This document shows positions 7,488 through 18,701 of a DNA stretch of 32,178 nt, piece by piece. A model generated the notes under the pieces. That model made no database searches. It was not told the DNA's origin and worked only from the letters and a program-made list of their open reading frames with translations. Each line of letters begins with the position of its first letter. The first letter of the stretch is position 1. The translations under genes and the position numbers were made by a program. The stretch spans positions 1-32,178 of the forward strand of contig NZ_QUBS01000001.1 in assembly GCF_003390925.1 (NCBI RefSeq). Direction: 5' to 3'. Source of the DNA: Trinickia diaoshuihuensis. GTDB taxonomy: Bacteria > Pseudomonadota > Gammaproteobacteria > Burkholderiales > Burkholderiaceae.

Positions 7488-8354
7488 TCAGGGCGCGATC
7501 GCGTTGGCGTCGGCTTGGCGCAAGGCCGTCATGTTGCCGACGAACGCATCGGCGATTTCGCGAGCAAGCTCGGCGATGGCCGCATTGCGCTCGGCGCGCT
7601 CGAACGAAAGTTTGGCGGGGACGATATAGGGTGTCCACGCATGCTCGCCGCTGGACGCGGCCGCCGCGAGTGGCGCGCCGATGATGGCAAACGGCGTATC
7701 GGCGCCGTGTTCCAGGTCGGCGACCGTGACGGAGACGTCGGCGCCGAGGACCTGCGCGCCCGACGCGGCGCTGTCGGCTGCGCCTTCGCCTTGCAAATGG
7801 AATACCCCGCCGATCAGCCAGCCCATGGCGGGGGGCTGATCGCCCGGCGCCAGATACCGGGCCGCGATGCCCGCATGGTTGAGCCGTTGAACCACGGCTT
7901 GAGCGACGAGCCCGGCGTCGTGCCCGGCCGCATGCGCGTGGAGCGCCGTTCGCAGGCGAGCCAGCAATCCGGCCGAGGAGGTGTTGACGGGCACGGCGAC
8001 GAAGTTCGTCACATAGACGGCCTCGGGAACGGCCACCATTGGGGGCGGTCCTTGGCGGATGGGCGCGACCGGTGCGCTTGGGGCGGGCGTGGGCTCCGTA
8101 GGCGCGATGGTGACTTGGGCGACCGCCATCGGCGCGACCGTCAGATGCGTGCTCTCGACCGGCGCGCCCGCCGCGGGGTCGCCCGCCGCGGGATCGCCCG
8201 CCGCCCGATCCGCAACGACAGGATCGCCGGCCGCCGGATCGCCGGCCGCCGGATCGCCGGCCCGGTCGAACTGCGTTTGCGCAATGGCGGGAGAGAGTGC
8301 CGCGAGGGCGGCCCAAAACGTGATCGCCGCCACCGCGCGGCCGAGATTTCGCAT
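7488..8354 (-). CDS. Exported DUF4410-like protein with DPAAG repeats
   Basis: This 288-residue protein begins with a signal peptide (MRNLGRAVAAITFWAALAAL, cleavage near AIA-QT), so it is probably periplasmic or outer-membrane associated. After it comes a low-complexity stretch of repeated DPAAG (DNA 8161-8265) and a Pro/Ala/Thr linker. The C-terminal part (VYVTNFVAVP, then LVAQAVVQRLNHAGIAARYL, then GWLIGGVFHLQGEG) follows the pattern of DUF4410, a family of unknown function. There is no lipobox cysteine. The start at 8354 was chosen for the signal peptide, as no good Shine-Dalgarno is seen. It follows dppA but has a candidate promoter of its own. The family assignment is by pattern only. 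Confidence 0.72.
   Translation of the reverse strand: MRNLGRAVAAITFWAALAALSPAIAQTQFDRAGDPAAGDPAAGDPVVADRAAGDPAAGDPAAGAPVESTHLTVAPMAVAQVTIAPTEPTPAPSAPVAPIRQGPPPMVAVPEAVYVTNFVAVPVNTSSAGLLARLRTALHAHAAGHDAGLVAQAVVQRLNHAGIAARYLAPGDQPPAMGWLIGGVFHLQGEGAADSAASGAQVLGADVSVTVADLEHGADTPFAIIGAPLAAAASSGEHAWTPYIVPAKLSFERAERNAAIAELAREIADAFVGNMTALRQADANAIAP
8161..8265. repeat. 15-bp tandem repeat in coding sequence (about seven units)
   Basis: Units start every 15 bases from 8161. Those at 8221 and 8236 are identical (GGATCGCCGGCCGCC), the one at 8251 matches for the first 11 bases, those at 8176 and 8191 differ at a few positions, and the 8206 unit has diverged. Being a multiple of three, the unit encodes a five-residue AAGDP motif and can change in number without a frameshift. 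Confidence 0.9.
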
Positions 8355-8388
8355 GACTGCCGTTGATCGAATCGTGAATCCGGCGCCT

Positions 8389-8418
8389 AGGGTAAGGCGG
8401 CCATGTGACACGCGTCAA
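8389..8418 (-). promoter_or_regulatory. Candidate promoter for the DUF4410-like gene
   Basis: On the minus strand TTGACG (8413-8418) precedes TACCCT (8389-8394) with an 18-bp spacer, giving a leader of roughly 28 nt. The -35 overlaps a nested inverted repeat (GCGGCCAT 8397-8404 and ATGGCCGC 8422-8429) that could also act as a weak terminator for dppA. Confidence 0.35.
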
Positions 8419-8440
8419 CGGATGGCCGCGCGGCGCTGTC

Positions 8441-10024
8441 TTATTTCACGGAGACGGTCGCGAAATCCTGCCGGCCGAAGGCACTGACTTTGTAGCCTTC
8501 CACCGACTTGCGCGTGATCGCGCTCGCGGTCGGATAGCCGAGCGGAATCCACAGCGCTTGGTCGTGGATGATCGTCTGCGCCGTCTCATAGTCTTTGCTT
8601 CGAGCGGCTTGGTCGGCCGTGGCGCGTCCGTCGGCGATCAGCTTATCGAGCTTGGCATCGCAAAAGCGCGCGAAGTTGATGCCCGATTTCACGCCGTTGC
8701 AACTGAAAAGCGGCGTGAGGTAATTGTCCGGGTCGCCGTTGTCGCCGGCCCATCCCATGAACAGCAGGTCGTGTTGCCCTTGCTTGGCCTGCTTGATCAG
8801 CTCGCCCCATTCGATGACCTTCACCTCGGCCTTCACGCCGACCTTGGCGAGATCGGCTTGCAGCAATTCGGCACCGGCTTTCGGTTTCGGATTGAGGACG
8901 CTGCCTTGCGGACGCACCCAAATCGTCGTCGCAAACCCGTTCGGATAGCCCGCTTGGGCCAGCAGCGATTTCGCTTTGGCCGGGTCGTACGGGTAGGCTT
9001 CGACCGCTTGGTCGTAGCTCCAGGTCGACGGCGGATAGGGATTGACGGCCGGCGTCGCGGTATTGTCGAAGACCACCTTCAAGTAGGTGGCGCGGTCGAA
9101 CGCCAAGTTGATCGCTTGCCGCACGCGCTCGTCGTCGAGCGGCTTCTTGCTCGTGTTCAACGCGACGAACGCCGTCATGAAGGCCGGCGTTTGCACGACG
9201 GCGAGCGACTTGTCGCCCTTTGCCGCCGCAATGTCCTCGGGTTTCGGCGAGAGCGCGATTTGGCATTCGTCGGCTTTGACCTTTTGCGCGCGCACGGTCG
9301 GATCGGGCGTGATTGCGTAAATAAGGCGATCGACCTTCGGCTTGGGCCCCCAGTAAGCGGGGTTCGCGTCATAGCGGATCACCGCGTCCTTCGTGTAGCT
9401 CTTCAACACGAACGGCCCCGTGCCGATCGGCTTCGCGTTCAAATCGGCTTGCTTGCCCGCTTTGAGCAGTTCGTCGGCGTATTGCGCGGAATAGATCGAT
9501 GCGAAGCCCATCGTCAGCGTCGGAACGAACGTCGCGTTCGGCTCGTTCAAGTCGAACTCCACCGTGCGATCGTCGATCTTCTTGACCGCTTTCACGAGCT
9601 TGACGAGCCCCATCGATTGCGCGTGCGGAAAGCCGTTGGGGCCGGCCACTTTGTGCCAGGGATTGGCGGCGTCGAGCATGCGCTCGAAGGTGAAGACGAC
9701 GTCGTCGGCGTTCAGGGGCCGCGACGGCTTGAAGTAATCGGTCGTCTGGAACGCTACGTTCGGGCGCAGATGGAACGTATAGACGAGGCCGTCGCCGCTG
9801 ACGTCCCACTTCTCGGCAAGCGCGGGGACGATCTTTTTCGTGGCCTCGTCGTAATCGACGAGCCTGTTGAAAATGACGTCGGCCGATGCATTCGTGGTGA
9901 CGAGGGAGTTGAACTGCACGACGTCGAACCCGTCGGGACTCGCCTCGGTGCACACGGTGAGCAGCTTGGCGAATGCAAGAGCGGGCAATAGGGCGAGCGT
10001 GGCGGCGAGCAGTTTGACGTGCAT
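8441..10024 (-). CDS. dppA: Periplasmic dipeptide-binding protein, ABC transporter
   Basis: This 527-residue SBP_bac_5 protein binds dipeptides in the periplasm and delivers them to an ABC importer. A signal peptide (MHVKLLAATLALLPALAFA) is followed by LLTVCTEASPDGFD, close to the mature start of E. coli DppA. Later come TFHLRPNVAFQTTDYFKPSR, DDVVFTFERM, IGTGPFVLKSY and LLFMGWAGDNGDPDNY, all typical of the DppA subgroup. The ATG at 10024 has AAGGGG nearby; an upstream in-frame Met at 10066 would spoil the signal peptide. No permease or ATPase gene lies next to it on either side, so the rest of the transporter must be elsewhere. Confidence 0.92.
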   Translation of the reverse strand: MHVKLLAATLALLPALAFAKLLTVCTEASPDGFDVVQFNSLVTTNASADVIFNRLVDYDEATKKIVPALAEKWDVSGDGLVYTFHLRPNVAFQTTDYFKPSRPLNADDVVFTFERMLDAANPWHKVAGPNGFPHAQSMGLVKLVKAVKKIDDRTVEFDLNEPNATFVPTLTMGFASIYSAQYADELLKAGKQADLNAKPIGTGPFVLKSYTKDAVIRYDANPAYWGPKPKVDRLIYAITPDPTVRAQKVKADECQIALSPKPEDIAAAKGDKSLAVVQTPAFMTAFVALNTSKKPLDDERVRQAINLAFDRATYLKVVFDNTATPAVNPYPPSTWSYDQAVEAYPYDPAKAKSLLAQAGYPNGFATTIWVRPQGSVLNPKPKAGAELLQADLAKVGVKAEVKVIEWGELIKQAKQGQHDLLFMGWAGDNGDPDNYLTPLFSCNGVKSGINFARFCDAKLDKLIADGRATADQAARSKDYETAQTIIHDQALWIPLGYPTASAITRKSVEGYKVSAFGRQDFATVSVK

Positions 10025-10081
10025 GGATTCCCCTTTCAGACGGAAGGCCGCAAATGAGGGCAGCAACGCGGCGAGCCAATG

Positions 10082-10134
10082 AGCTTAGCCCAAGCGCACG
10101 ACGGCGACAACGACGCACGGTTCATATCGATATG
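10082..10134 (-). promoter_or_regulatory. Candidate dppA promoter with upstream 12-bp palindrome
   Basis: On the minus strand TTGTCG (10105-10110) and TAAGCT (10082-10087) are 17 bp apart and would give a leader of about 50 nt. Just upstream sits the perfect palindrome CATATCGATATG (10123-10134), a plausible regulator site. The -10 match is poor, so the promoter is tentative; the palindrome is certain. Confidence 0.35.
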
Positions 10135-10163
10135 CCTGACGTGGCACACCCGCACGTTTGCGC

Positions 10164-10952
10164 CTAGCTCACCGCCCGAGGCTTCCTTGGCGCCTTTTCG
10201 AAAAGGCGATCGTACAGCCATCGCGGCAGGAGCCGGAGCAATACAGCCACGATCCGCATCGGCCAAGGCAATACGGCAAACCGCGTTTTTCTCGCAATGG
10301 TCGCGGCGGCTTTTTGCGCAAAGCGCTCGGCGTCCATCAGAAACGGCATCGGATAGGGATTGTGAGCCGTCATCGGCGTACGGATGTAGCCGGGGGCGAT
10401 CGTCACGACGGCCACGCCGAACGGACGCATTTCGACGCGCAACGATTCGAGATACGTCAACGCGGCGGCCTTCGATGCGCTATAGGCGCCCGAACCGGGC
10501 AATCCACGCACGCCCGCGACACTGGCGATTCCGACGAGCGTGCCGCGCCGCGCCTCGGCCATGGCCTTGGCGAACGGTTCGAACGTTGCGGCCATGCCGA
10601 AGCAATTGATATCCATCACTTCCCGGAACGTTTCGAGATCGCCATACCCCGTCGCCACGCCTTTGCTGATACCGGCATTGGCGATGACGACGTCGGGCAA
10701 GCCATGATCTTCGATGAACCGGGCGGCCGCGCGTGCCAGCGCCTGCGCATCGCGCACGTCGGCCGCGTAGGTGGCAATGGAGACTTGAGGAAAGCGCCGA
10801 GCGAACTCGGCGAGGGGATCCAGGCGGCGTGCGACGAGCCCGAGAATGGCGCCTTGCCGGGCGTATTGCTCGGCAAGGGCGAGTCCGATGCCGCTCGAGG
10901 CGCCGGTGATAAAAACCTTGAGCGATGCGTTCACACCGGCGCCCGCGTGCAT
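10164..10952 (-). CDS. Short-chain dehydrogenase/reductase
   Basis: This 262-residue NAD(P)-dependent oxidoreductase has a Rossmann nucleotide site TGASSGIG (residues 15-22), the NAG motif, a catalytic Ser in GIASVAG and YSASK for the Tyr/Lys pair, so the active site is complete. The C-terminal end is hydrophobic then basic (LLRLLPRWLYDRLFEKAPRK), hinting at membrane contact as in other SDRs of this type. Its ATG shares a base with the dsbA stop (TAATG at 10954-10950), so translation is probably coupled. The substrate cannot be told from sequence. Confidence 0.92.
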   Translation of the reverse strand: MHAGAGVNASLKVFITGASSGIGLALAEQYARQGAILGLVARRLDPLAEFARRFPQVSIATYAADVRDAQALARAAARFIEDHGLPDVVIANAGISKGVATGYGDLETFREVMDINCFGMAATFEPFAKAMAEARRGTLVGIASVAGVRGLPGSGAYSASKAAALTYLESLRVEMRPFGVAVVTIAPGYIRTPMTAHNPYPMPFLMDAERFAQKAAATIARKTRFAVLPWPMRIVAVLLRLLPRWLYDRLFEKAPRKPRAVS

Positions 10953-11599
10953 TACATCTTCTTCGCGCGCACTTGCGCCACGAGGTAGTCGAGTACTTGG
11001 ATCGTGCCGGCCAGGCTGTCGGTCGCCGCGGGGCCCGTTTCGTATTTCCCTTGGATGGCCAGCGTCGGGACGCCGTCGATCTTGTAGTCCTGAATCATCT
11101 GCTTATCGCGGTTCAACTCGGACTGCGTCGAGAACGAGTTGTAGGCGGCCAGGAACTTCTTCGTATCGACGCCCTGCGTGGCCAGGAATTTCGCCTGATC
11201 TTCCGGCGTCAGCAGGTAGTTCTTGTTGACGTGAATTTCATGGAAGATCGCGGGCGTCAGTTGCTGCACGAGGCCCAGCGCATCGACCGCGTGAAGGAGC
11301 TTCGAATGCGGGATGAAATCGTCGCGAAAGGCGACCGGTACGCGCTTGAACACGACATCCGCCGGCAGCGCCTTGACCCATTTCTCGAGGTACGGGTCGA
11401 ATTCGTTGCAGTGCGGGCAGCCGTACCACATGAATTCGATGACTTCGATCTTGCCGGCCGGCGCATCGACCGGTTGCGGCGTCTTCAGGACCGTATAGTC
11501 CTTTCCGGCGACGGGCGCGGACGGAGACGCTTGCGCGACGCCCGCGCCGATAACGGCCAGGCTGACGGAAAACAACAGCGTACGGATCAGTTTTTTCAT
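10952..11599 (-). CDS. dsbA: Thiol:disulfide interchange protein DsbA
   Basis: DsbA puts disulfide bonds into exported proteins. The 215-residue protein has a signal peptide (MKKLIRTLLFSVSLAVIGAG, then VAQA), the active-site CPHC at residues 61-64 inside FMWYGCPHCNEFDPYLEKW, and the cis-Pro loop DGVPTLAI near the C-terminus. The ATG at 11599 starts the signal peptide; the longer frame to 11701 is not needed. It lies 137 bp downstream of the SPOR gene and overlaps the SDR by one base. The secreted protease at 3616-5103, with its paired cysteines, is the sort of client it could serve. Confidence 0.96.
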   Translation of the reverse strand: MKKLIRTLLFSVSLAVIGAGVAQASPSAPVAGKDYTVLKTPQPVDAPAGKIEVIEFMWYGCPHCNEFDPYLEKWVKALPADVVFKRVPVAFRDDFIPHSKLLHAVDALGLVQQLTPAIFHEIHVNKNYLLTPEDQAKFLATQGVDTKKFLAAYNSFSTQSELNRDKQMIQDYKIDGVPTLAIQGKYETGPAATDSLAGTIQVLDYLVAQVRAKKM

Positions 11600-11736
11600 T
11601 TTGGGCTCGTGGGTACGATGAACGGGGCGCGTCGATGCCGGTACAAGGGCAGCTCGCTCGCTGCAAACATCTGCCGAATCAGACTCACGCCGTCCCCGCA
11701 TGGTTCATTGGGGAACGGCGCATCGCCGCCTATGGG

Positions 11737-12615
11737 TTACTGCTTGGTAAAGCGAATCACGGCCGTGTCGATGCCCGCATCGGACAGACGTTGACGCGTC
11801 GCGTTCATGTCGTCGAATTTGGAGAACGGGCCGATGCGGACGCGGAAATACGTTACCCCGCCGGCATCGCGCTGCGACACCTTCGACTCGAAGCCCTGGA
11901 ACGCCAGGCGCGCGCGCTGCTGCTCGGCGTCGGCGGCGGTTTTATAAGCGCCGACCTGCAGGAAGTAGCCGGTATTGGCGTCGTTCGCGCCGGCCGACGC
12001 GCCGGCGGCCGGATGCGCCGCGTTATTGGCGGTATTAGCGTTGTTCGCGTTCTGCGTGGCGGCGGGCGGCACGTTGGCCGGCTGCGCGGGCTTCTTCTGC
12101 GCGTTCGCTTGAGCCGGTTGCTGTTGCGCCGGTGCGCTCGCCGCGTTGGGTGCCGCACTCGACGCACCGTTCGTCGACGGTACCTCGACGATTTGCGGCT
12201 CTTGCAGCAAACCGGGCGCTTGCGCCGGCGTGGCCGGCTGCCCCGACGATTGGCCCGGCGCCGTGTTCGGCGGAGGCGTTTGTTGCGCCGCCTGCGGCAC
12301 GGGTTGTCCCGGCGACTTACCTTGCAGCGCCCGATTCGGATCGTATTGCTGTTCGATCGTCCCTGTCTCGGACGCACCGCCCGGCGCGACCTTGGCCACG
12401 AACGGCGTGGGTGCGCGCGTGATATAGAGCGCCACGACCACGGCGATCGCCAGGCCGACGATCAAGCCCAGCACGATGCCGAGGAACGTGCTTCCGCTTT
12501 GCTTGCCCGCGCCCGAGGCGGCGCCTCGGCCCCGCGCGCGCGCAGGTTGGGCATCGGCGTTCTGCTTCCCCTTCGGGGACGTGCTGCGTGGCGCGGTACG
12601 GCTCGGTTTTGCCAT
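11737..12615 (-). CDS. SPOR-domain membrane protein, FtsN-like
   Basis: This 292-residue protein has a basic cytoplasmic N-terminus (MAKPSRTAPRSTSPKGK), one transmembrane helix (about residues 43-63, FLGIVLGLIVGLAIAVVVAL), a long Gln/Pro/Ala/Asn-rich periplasmic linker and a C-terminal SPOR domain (GYFLQVGAYKTAADAEQQRA through FRVRIGPFSKFDD and ending VIRFTKQ). SPOR domains bind denuded glycan at the septum; this layout is that of FtsN, which activates septal peptidoglycan synthesis. It lies directly downstream of argS on the same strand. I give no symbol because several SPOR proteins share this layout. Confidence 0.9.
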   Translation of the reverse strand: MAKPSRTAPRSTSPKGKQNADAQPARARGRGAASGAGKQSGSTFLGIVLGLIVGLAIAVVVALYITRAPTPFVAKVAPGGASETGTIEQQYDPNRALQGKSPGQPVPQAAQQTPPPNTAPGQSSGQPATPAQAPGLLQEPQIVEVPSTNGASSAAPNAASAPAQQQPAQANAQKKPAQPANVPPAATQNANNANTANNAAHPAAGASAGANDANTGYFLQVGAYKTAADAEQQRARLAFQGFESKVSQRDAGGVTYFRVRIGPFSKFDDMNATRQRLSDAGIDTAVIRFTKQ

Positions 12616-12696
12616 TATCTGAATCACCTGCGAAAGAAGCCCGGAGGGCGGCACCGGCGCATGCCGTGCGTCAGGCCGCGAGAAGGGCGGCCACCG

Positions 12697-12702
12697 ATTA
12701 TA
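12697..12702 (-). promoter_or_regulatory. Isolated perfect -10 hexamer upstream of the SPOR gene
   Basis: TATAAT is read on the minus strand 82 bases before the SPOR start, in an otherwise very GC-rich 128-bp gap. No convincing -35 lies at 16-18 bp, so this is only a candidate. Confidence 0.3.
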
Positions 12703-12743
12703 GCGATGGCGCGCGGCGGCGCGCGGTGAACGCGCGCGATGCT

Positions 12744-14519
12744 TTACATCTTGGCGGGAGAGGACACCCCGATGATCGCGAGGCCGTTGGCGAGCACTTG
12801 GCGCGTCGCCGCGAGCAGCGCGATGCGGGCGTCGCGCTCCGCTTGAGAGTCGACCAGCACGCGCTCGGCATTGTAGAACGAGTGAAATTCGCTCGCGAGT
12901 TCGCGCAGATAGAACGCGATCGCATGCGGCGCGAGTTCCGACGCCGCATGCGTCAGCATGTCGGGGTATTCCGCCAGCTTATGCATGAGCGACATGGCCC
13001 GCGCGCTCGTCAGCACGGAGACGTCCGCTTGCGGCAGCGCCGCCTCGTCGCCGGCGTAACGCGTCTTCCATTCGGCGAGGATCGAGCAGATCCGCGCGTG
13101 CGCGTATTGGACGTAATAGACCGGGTTCTCGTCGTTTTGCTTCAGCGCGAGATCGACGTCGAAGACGAATTCGGTGTCGGCCTTGCGCGAGATCAGGAAG
13201 AACCGCACCGCATCGCGCCCGCGCTGAATCGTCGCTTCGTCGAGCAGATCGGGAGCGGTTTCTTGACCCGGCGCGGCGCCGCCAGACCATTCGATCAAAT
13301 CGCGCACGGTGACGTAGCTGCCGGCGCGCTTGGAAATCTTCACTTCCTGGCCGTCGCGCATGACGGTCACCATCTTGTGGAGAACGTAGTCGGGGTAGCC
13401 CTTCGGGATGCCGATGCCGAGCGCCTGCAGGCCCGCGCGCACGCGCGCGACCGTGCCGTGGTGGTCCGAGCCCTGCACGTTGATGACCTTCTCGAAGCCG
13501 CGTTCCCACTTCGTGACGTGATAGGCGACATCGGGCAGGAAATACGTATAGGTGCCGTCCGATTTGCGCATCACGCGGTCTTTGTCGTCGCCGTATTCGG
13601 TCGTGCGCAGCCACAGCGCGCCGTCTTGCTCGAACGTCTTGCCCGCGGCGACGAGCGCGTCGACGGTCTTCGCCACGCGCCCTTCCGAATATAGCGACGA
13701 TTCGAGGTAGTAGCGATCGAACTTCACGCCGAAGGCCTGCAAATCCATGTCTTGCTCGTGACGCAAATAGGCCACGGCGAATTTGCGGATCGCGTCGAGA
13801 TCGTCGATGTCGCCCTTGCCTTTGACGGGCTCGCCGTCCTTGGCCGCCACGGTCTCGCCGTTCAGGTAGTCGCAGGCGATGTCGGCGATGTATTCGCCGT
13901 TGTACGCCGCCTCGGGCCAGAGCGCATCGCCGGGCTTGAACCCCCTCGCGCGCGCTTGCGTGGAGACGGCCAGGTTATGGATCTGCGCGCCGGCGTCGTT
14001 GTAGTAGAACTCGCGGTGAACGCCGTAGCCTTGACTCGCGAGGACGTTCGCGAGCGCGTCGCCGAGCGCCGCTTGCCGGCCATGGCCCAGATGTAGCGGC
14101 CCGGTGGGATTGGCCGAGACGAATTCGACGAGCACGCGCTTGCCGGCGCCGTGCGTCGACCGGCCGAAGCCGGCGCCCTCGGCGATGACTGCGCCGACGA
14201 CGGCCTGCTTCGCCTTCGACGTGAGCCGCAGGTTGATGAAGCCGGGACCGGCAATCTCGGCGGCGTCGATGAGGTCCTTGGCGGCCGGCTGCCCGAGCAG
14301 CGTATCGACGATGCGCTGAGCGAGTTCGCGCGGGTTTTTCTGCAGCGGCTTGGCAAGCTGCATGGCGACGTTGCAGGCGACATCGCCGTGCGCGGCCGCC
14401 TTCGGGCGTTCGAGCGCGATCGCGGGCGTGACGGCGGCATCGCCGTTCGATTCGGTGACGACTTGCTTCACGCTCGCGGCGAGCAAGGCTTCGAGATTTT
14501 GTTTATGTGCGGGCAGCAT
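12744..14519 (-). CDS. argS: Arginyl-tRNA synthetase
   Basis: This class I synthetase charges tRNA-Arg in the cytoplasm. The 591-residue protein has the N-terminal Arg-tRNA synthetase domain (to about 115), the ATP-binding HIGH equivalent HLGH at 143-146 within [17 protein letters not shown], the KMSKS-like KISKR at 394-398, and the C-terminal DALR anticodon-binding domain ([14 protein letters not shown] onward, with [18 protein letters not shown]). Length and motifs are normal. The ATG at 14519 matches the usual start [13 protein letters not shown]; the frame to 14612 is rejected. Confidence 0.97.
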   Translation of the reverse strand: MLPAHKQNLEALLAASVKQVVTESNGDAAVTPAIALERPKAAAHGDVACNVAMQLAKPLQKNPRELAQRIVDTLLGQPAAKDLIDAAEIAGPGFINLRLTSKAKQAVVGAVIAEGAGFGRSTHGAGKRVLVEFVSANPTGPLHLGHGRQAALGDALANVLASQGYGVHREFYYNDAGAQIHNLAVSTQARARGFKPGDALWPEAAYNGEYIADIACDYLNGETVAAKDGEPVKGKGDIDDLDAIRKFAVAYLRHEQDMDLQAFGVKFDRYYLESSLYSEGRVAKTVDALVAAGKTFEQDGALWLRTTEYGDDKDRVMRKSDGTYTYFLPDVAYHVTKWERGFEKVINVQGSDHHGTVARVRAGLQALGIGIPKGYPDYVLHKMVTVMRDGQEVKISKRAGSYVTVRDLIEWSGGAAPGQETAPDLLDEATIQRGRDAVRFFLISRKADTEFVFDVDLALKQNDENPVYYVQYAHARICSILAEWKTRYAGDEAALPQADVSVLTSARAMSLMHKLAEYPDMLTHAASELAPHAIAFYLRELASEFHSFYNAERVLVDSQAERDARIALLAATRQVLANGLAIIGVSSPAKM

Positions 14520-14647
14520 GCTGTTTCGGTACGGTCGGCTTGAGCGATCCGCGGCGCGGACGCAAGGGGTTGGCGGGAAGCGCGAGCCGGCGGGCTCGCC
14601 ATCTTCGCGCAAGCGCGGCGCGAACGCGCGCGTTTATCTCTAGCCGG

Positions 14648-14674
14648 ATTTTAGCAGGTGCTAATATGTCTCAA
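14648..14674 (-). promoter_or_regulatory. Candidate argS promoter with extended -10
   Basis: On the minus strand TTGAGA (14669-14674) is followed after 15 bp by TAAAAT (14648-14653), preceded by TGC, which makes an extended -10. Transcription would start near 14641 and leave a leader of about 120 nt. Apart from this and the DUF1840 ribosome site (GAAGGA), I see nothing in the divergent gap 14520-14794. Confidence 0.45.
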
Positions 14675-14794
14675 TGAGGCGCCCCGCCACCGGGGACGTG
14701 GCCGCTATCGCTTTGCGCCGGCCGCGCAGCCGGGAGCAAGCACTGTCATGGCGCTGTCAGGCGTGGTAAACAAAACGAAGGAAACGGGTCCATC

Positions 14795-15121
14795 ATGTTG
14801 ATTACATTTAAATGTCGTGCGGCGCCGGATGTCGTCATGCTTGAAAATCTGGCGCAGTATCTGGTCGGCATCGTCGGCAAGCAATTGGGCGCGCGCGGCG
14901 TGATTACGCACGCCGAGTTGCCCGAGGCGATTTCGAAGCTAGAGGCGGCGATCGTGACGGACAAGCGGGAGATTGCCGAACACGAAGGGCATTTCCATGA
15001 AGGGGAAGAGGGACATGAGCCGCACGAGTTGCCGATCGGCCTCGCCCAGCGCGCTTTCCCGTTCCTCGACATGCTGCGCGAAGCGCATCGCGAAAACGCC
15101 GACGTCCTTTGGGGTGTTTGA
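14795..15121 (+). CDS. DUF1840 domain protein
   Basis: This 108-residue cytoplasmic protein is of a family found mainly in beta-proteobacteria, with no known function. It shows the typical start MLITFKCRAAPDVVMLENLA, then a His/Glu-rich middle (HEGHFHEGEEGHEPHELP, residues about 63-80) that might bind metal, and an end with RAFPFLDMLREAH. GAAGGA lies upstream at the usual distance. It is divergent from argS and converges on metH2, with a strong terminator between. Confidence 0.9.
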   Translation: MLITFKCRAAPDVVMLENLAQYLVGIVGKQLGARGVITHAELPEAISKLEAAIVTDKREIAEHEGHFHEGEEGHEPHELPIGLAQRAFPFLDMLREAHRENADVLWGV

Positions 15122-15178
15122 GCGGCCTCGTCCAGGCCGGACCGCCGTGCGGCAAGCGTAGCCGCAATAGTCGGAACA

Positions 15179-15218
15179 AAGAGCCCGGTTCACGCTTGCT
15201 CGCGTGAACCGGGCTCTT
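15179..15218. terminator. Bidirectional intrinsic terminator
   Basis: A perfect 17-bp stem (15179-15195 with 15202-15218, core GAGCCCGGTTCACGC) and a six-base loop are followed by CCTTTT on the plus strand; on the minus strand the hairpin is followed by a short, weaker T-containing stretch. It sits between the convergent DUF1840 and metH2 genes and can stop both. Confidence 0.9.
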
Positions 15219-15267
15219 CCTTTTGTGCGGACCGCGGGCGCGCTCCGCGATTGCCGCGCGCCGTCGA

Positions 15268-18026
<2,759 letters not shown>

Positions 18027-18030
<4 letters not shown>

Positions 18031-18701
18031 AGCGGCTCGAGGCTGCTGATGCGCTCGAACCATTGCCGGAAGTGCGGGCATTTCTCGCGGATTTCGTCTA
18101 GGCCGATGCGGTTTGCGAGATCGGGGCCGTGCAGTGTTTTCCGGTACCGCGGCTTCAATATGCGCGCGAGCAGCTTGGATGGAGCCGTCTCGGGAGAATC
18201 ATTGATATGTTCCGGTGTTGGAAACCTCGCCTGAACGGCCGAGAGTTCGTCTTGATGGTGAGCCCACGCCGCCTCTGTTTCGCTAAAACGGCTCACGTTG
18301 GAAAACAGGATTGCTTCGAATTCGTGCGGCTGGATGTGGGGAATGAAGCGTTCGCGGCGACACTGCGACGCTGCGATAACGTCGTCCGCCAGCAAGGCTT
18401 CGATTTGCGACGCTCGTTCGGTGGGAGGCCGCCCGCGGCTTTCTTTCACTCCGGGAAAGCTCGTGTCCAACCCGTAGAGATCGAAAAAGCTGGTGACGTA
18501 AGTGTTCGTCCGTTGCGCAAGGGTACTCTTCAACTGTTGCCGCACGCGGGCAAGGTTGAGCGCCCCCCCGCTTGCCGTACCCGACGTCTTGATCAATCGA
18601 GGCTCGACGAAGATGTCGAGTCGACCGAGCGCGGGCGCCAATACGCTCCTAACAAACGTTTCTTCGGTCTGCCCTTCCCCGACGACGATCAGCGCGATCA
18701 T
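18027..18701 (-). CDS. DUF4276 protein, Toprim-like, partner of AAA ATPase
   Basis: This 224-residue protein fits DUF4276: a hydrophobic strand and [16 protein letters not shown] (residues 8-23), then SFFDLYGL (71-78) and [13 protein letters not shown] (122-134). The acidic residues Glu9, Asp74 and Glu127/Glu129 are placed as in a Toprim-like metal site found in OLD-type nucleases; this is inference from pattern, not shown. Members of the family are usually encoded just after an ABC-type AAA ATPase, as here. The start shares one base with the ATPase stop (TAATG), and the stop overlaps the metH2 start. No signal peptide or membrane helix is present. The likely job is effector or nuclease of a two-gene conflict system; biochemical activity is unknown to me. 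Confidence 0.85.

Noticed and set aside
8161-8265. Short regular repeats that might be a CRISPR array
   Set aside because: The units are 15 bp, directly adjacent without spacers, in frame and coding for DPAAG repeats; no cas gene is near.
8405-9991. A 528-codon open frame on the plus strand opposite dppA
   Set aside because: It is antisense to a gene with full DppA motifs and a signal peptide; the composition is biased and no family is recognised.
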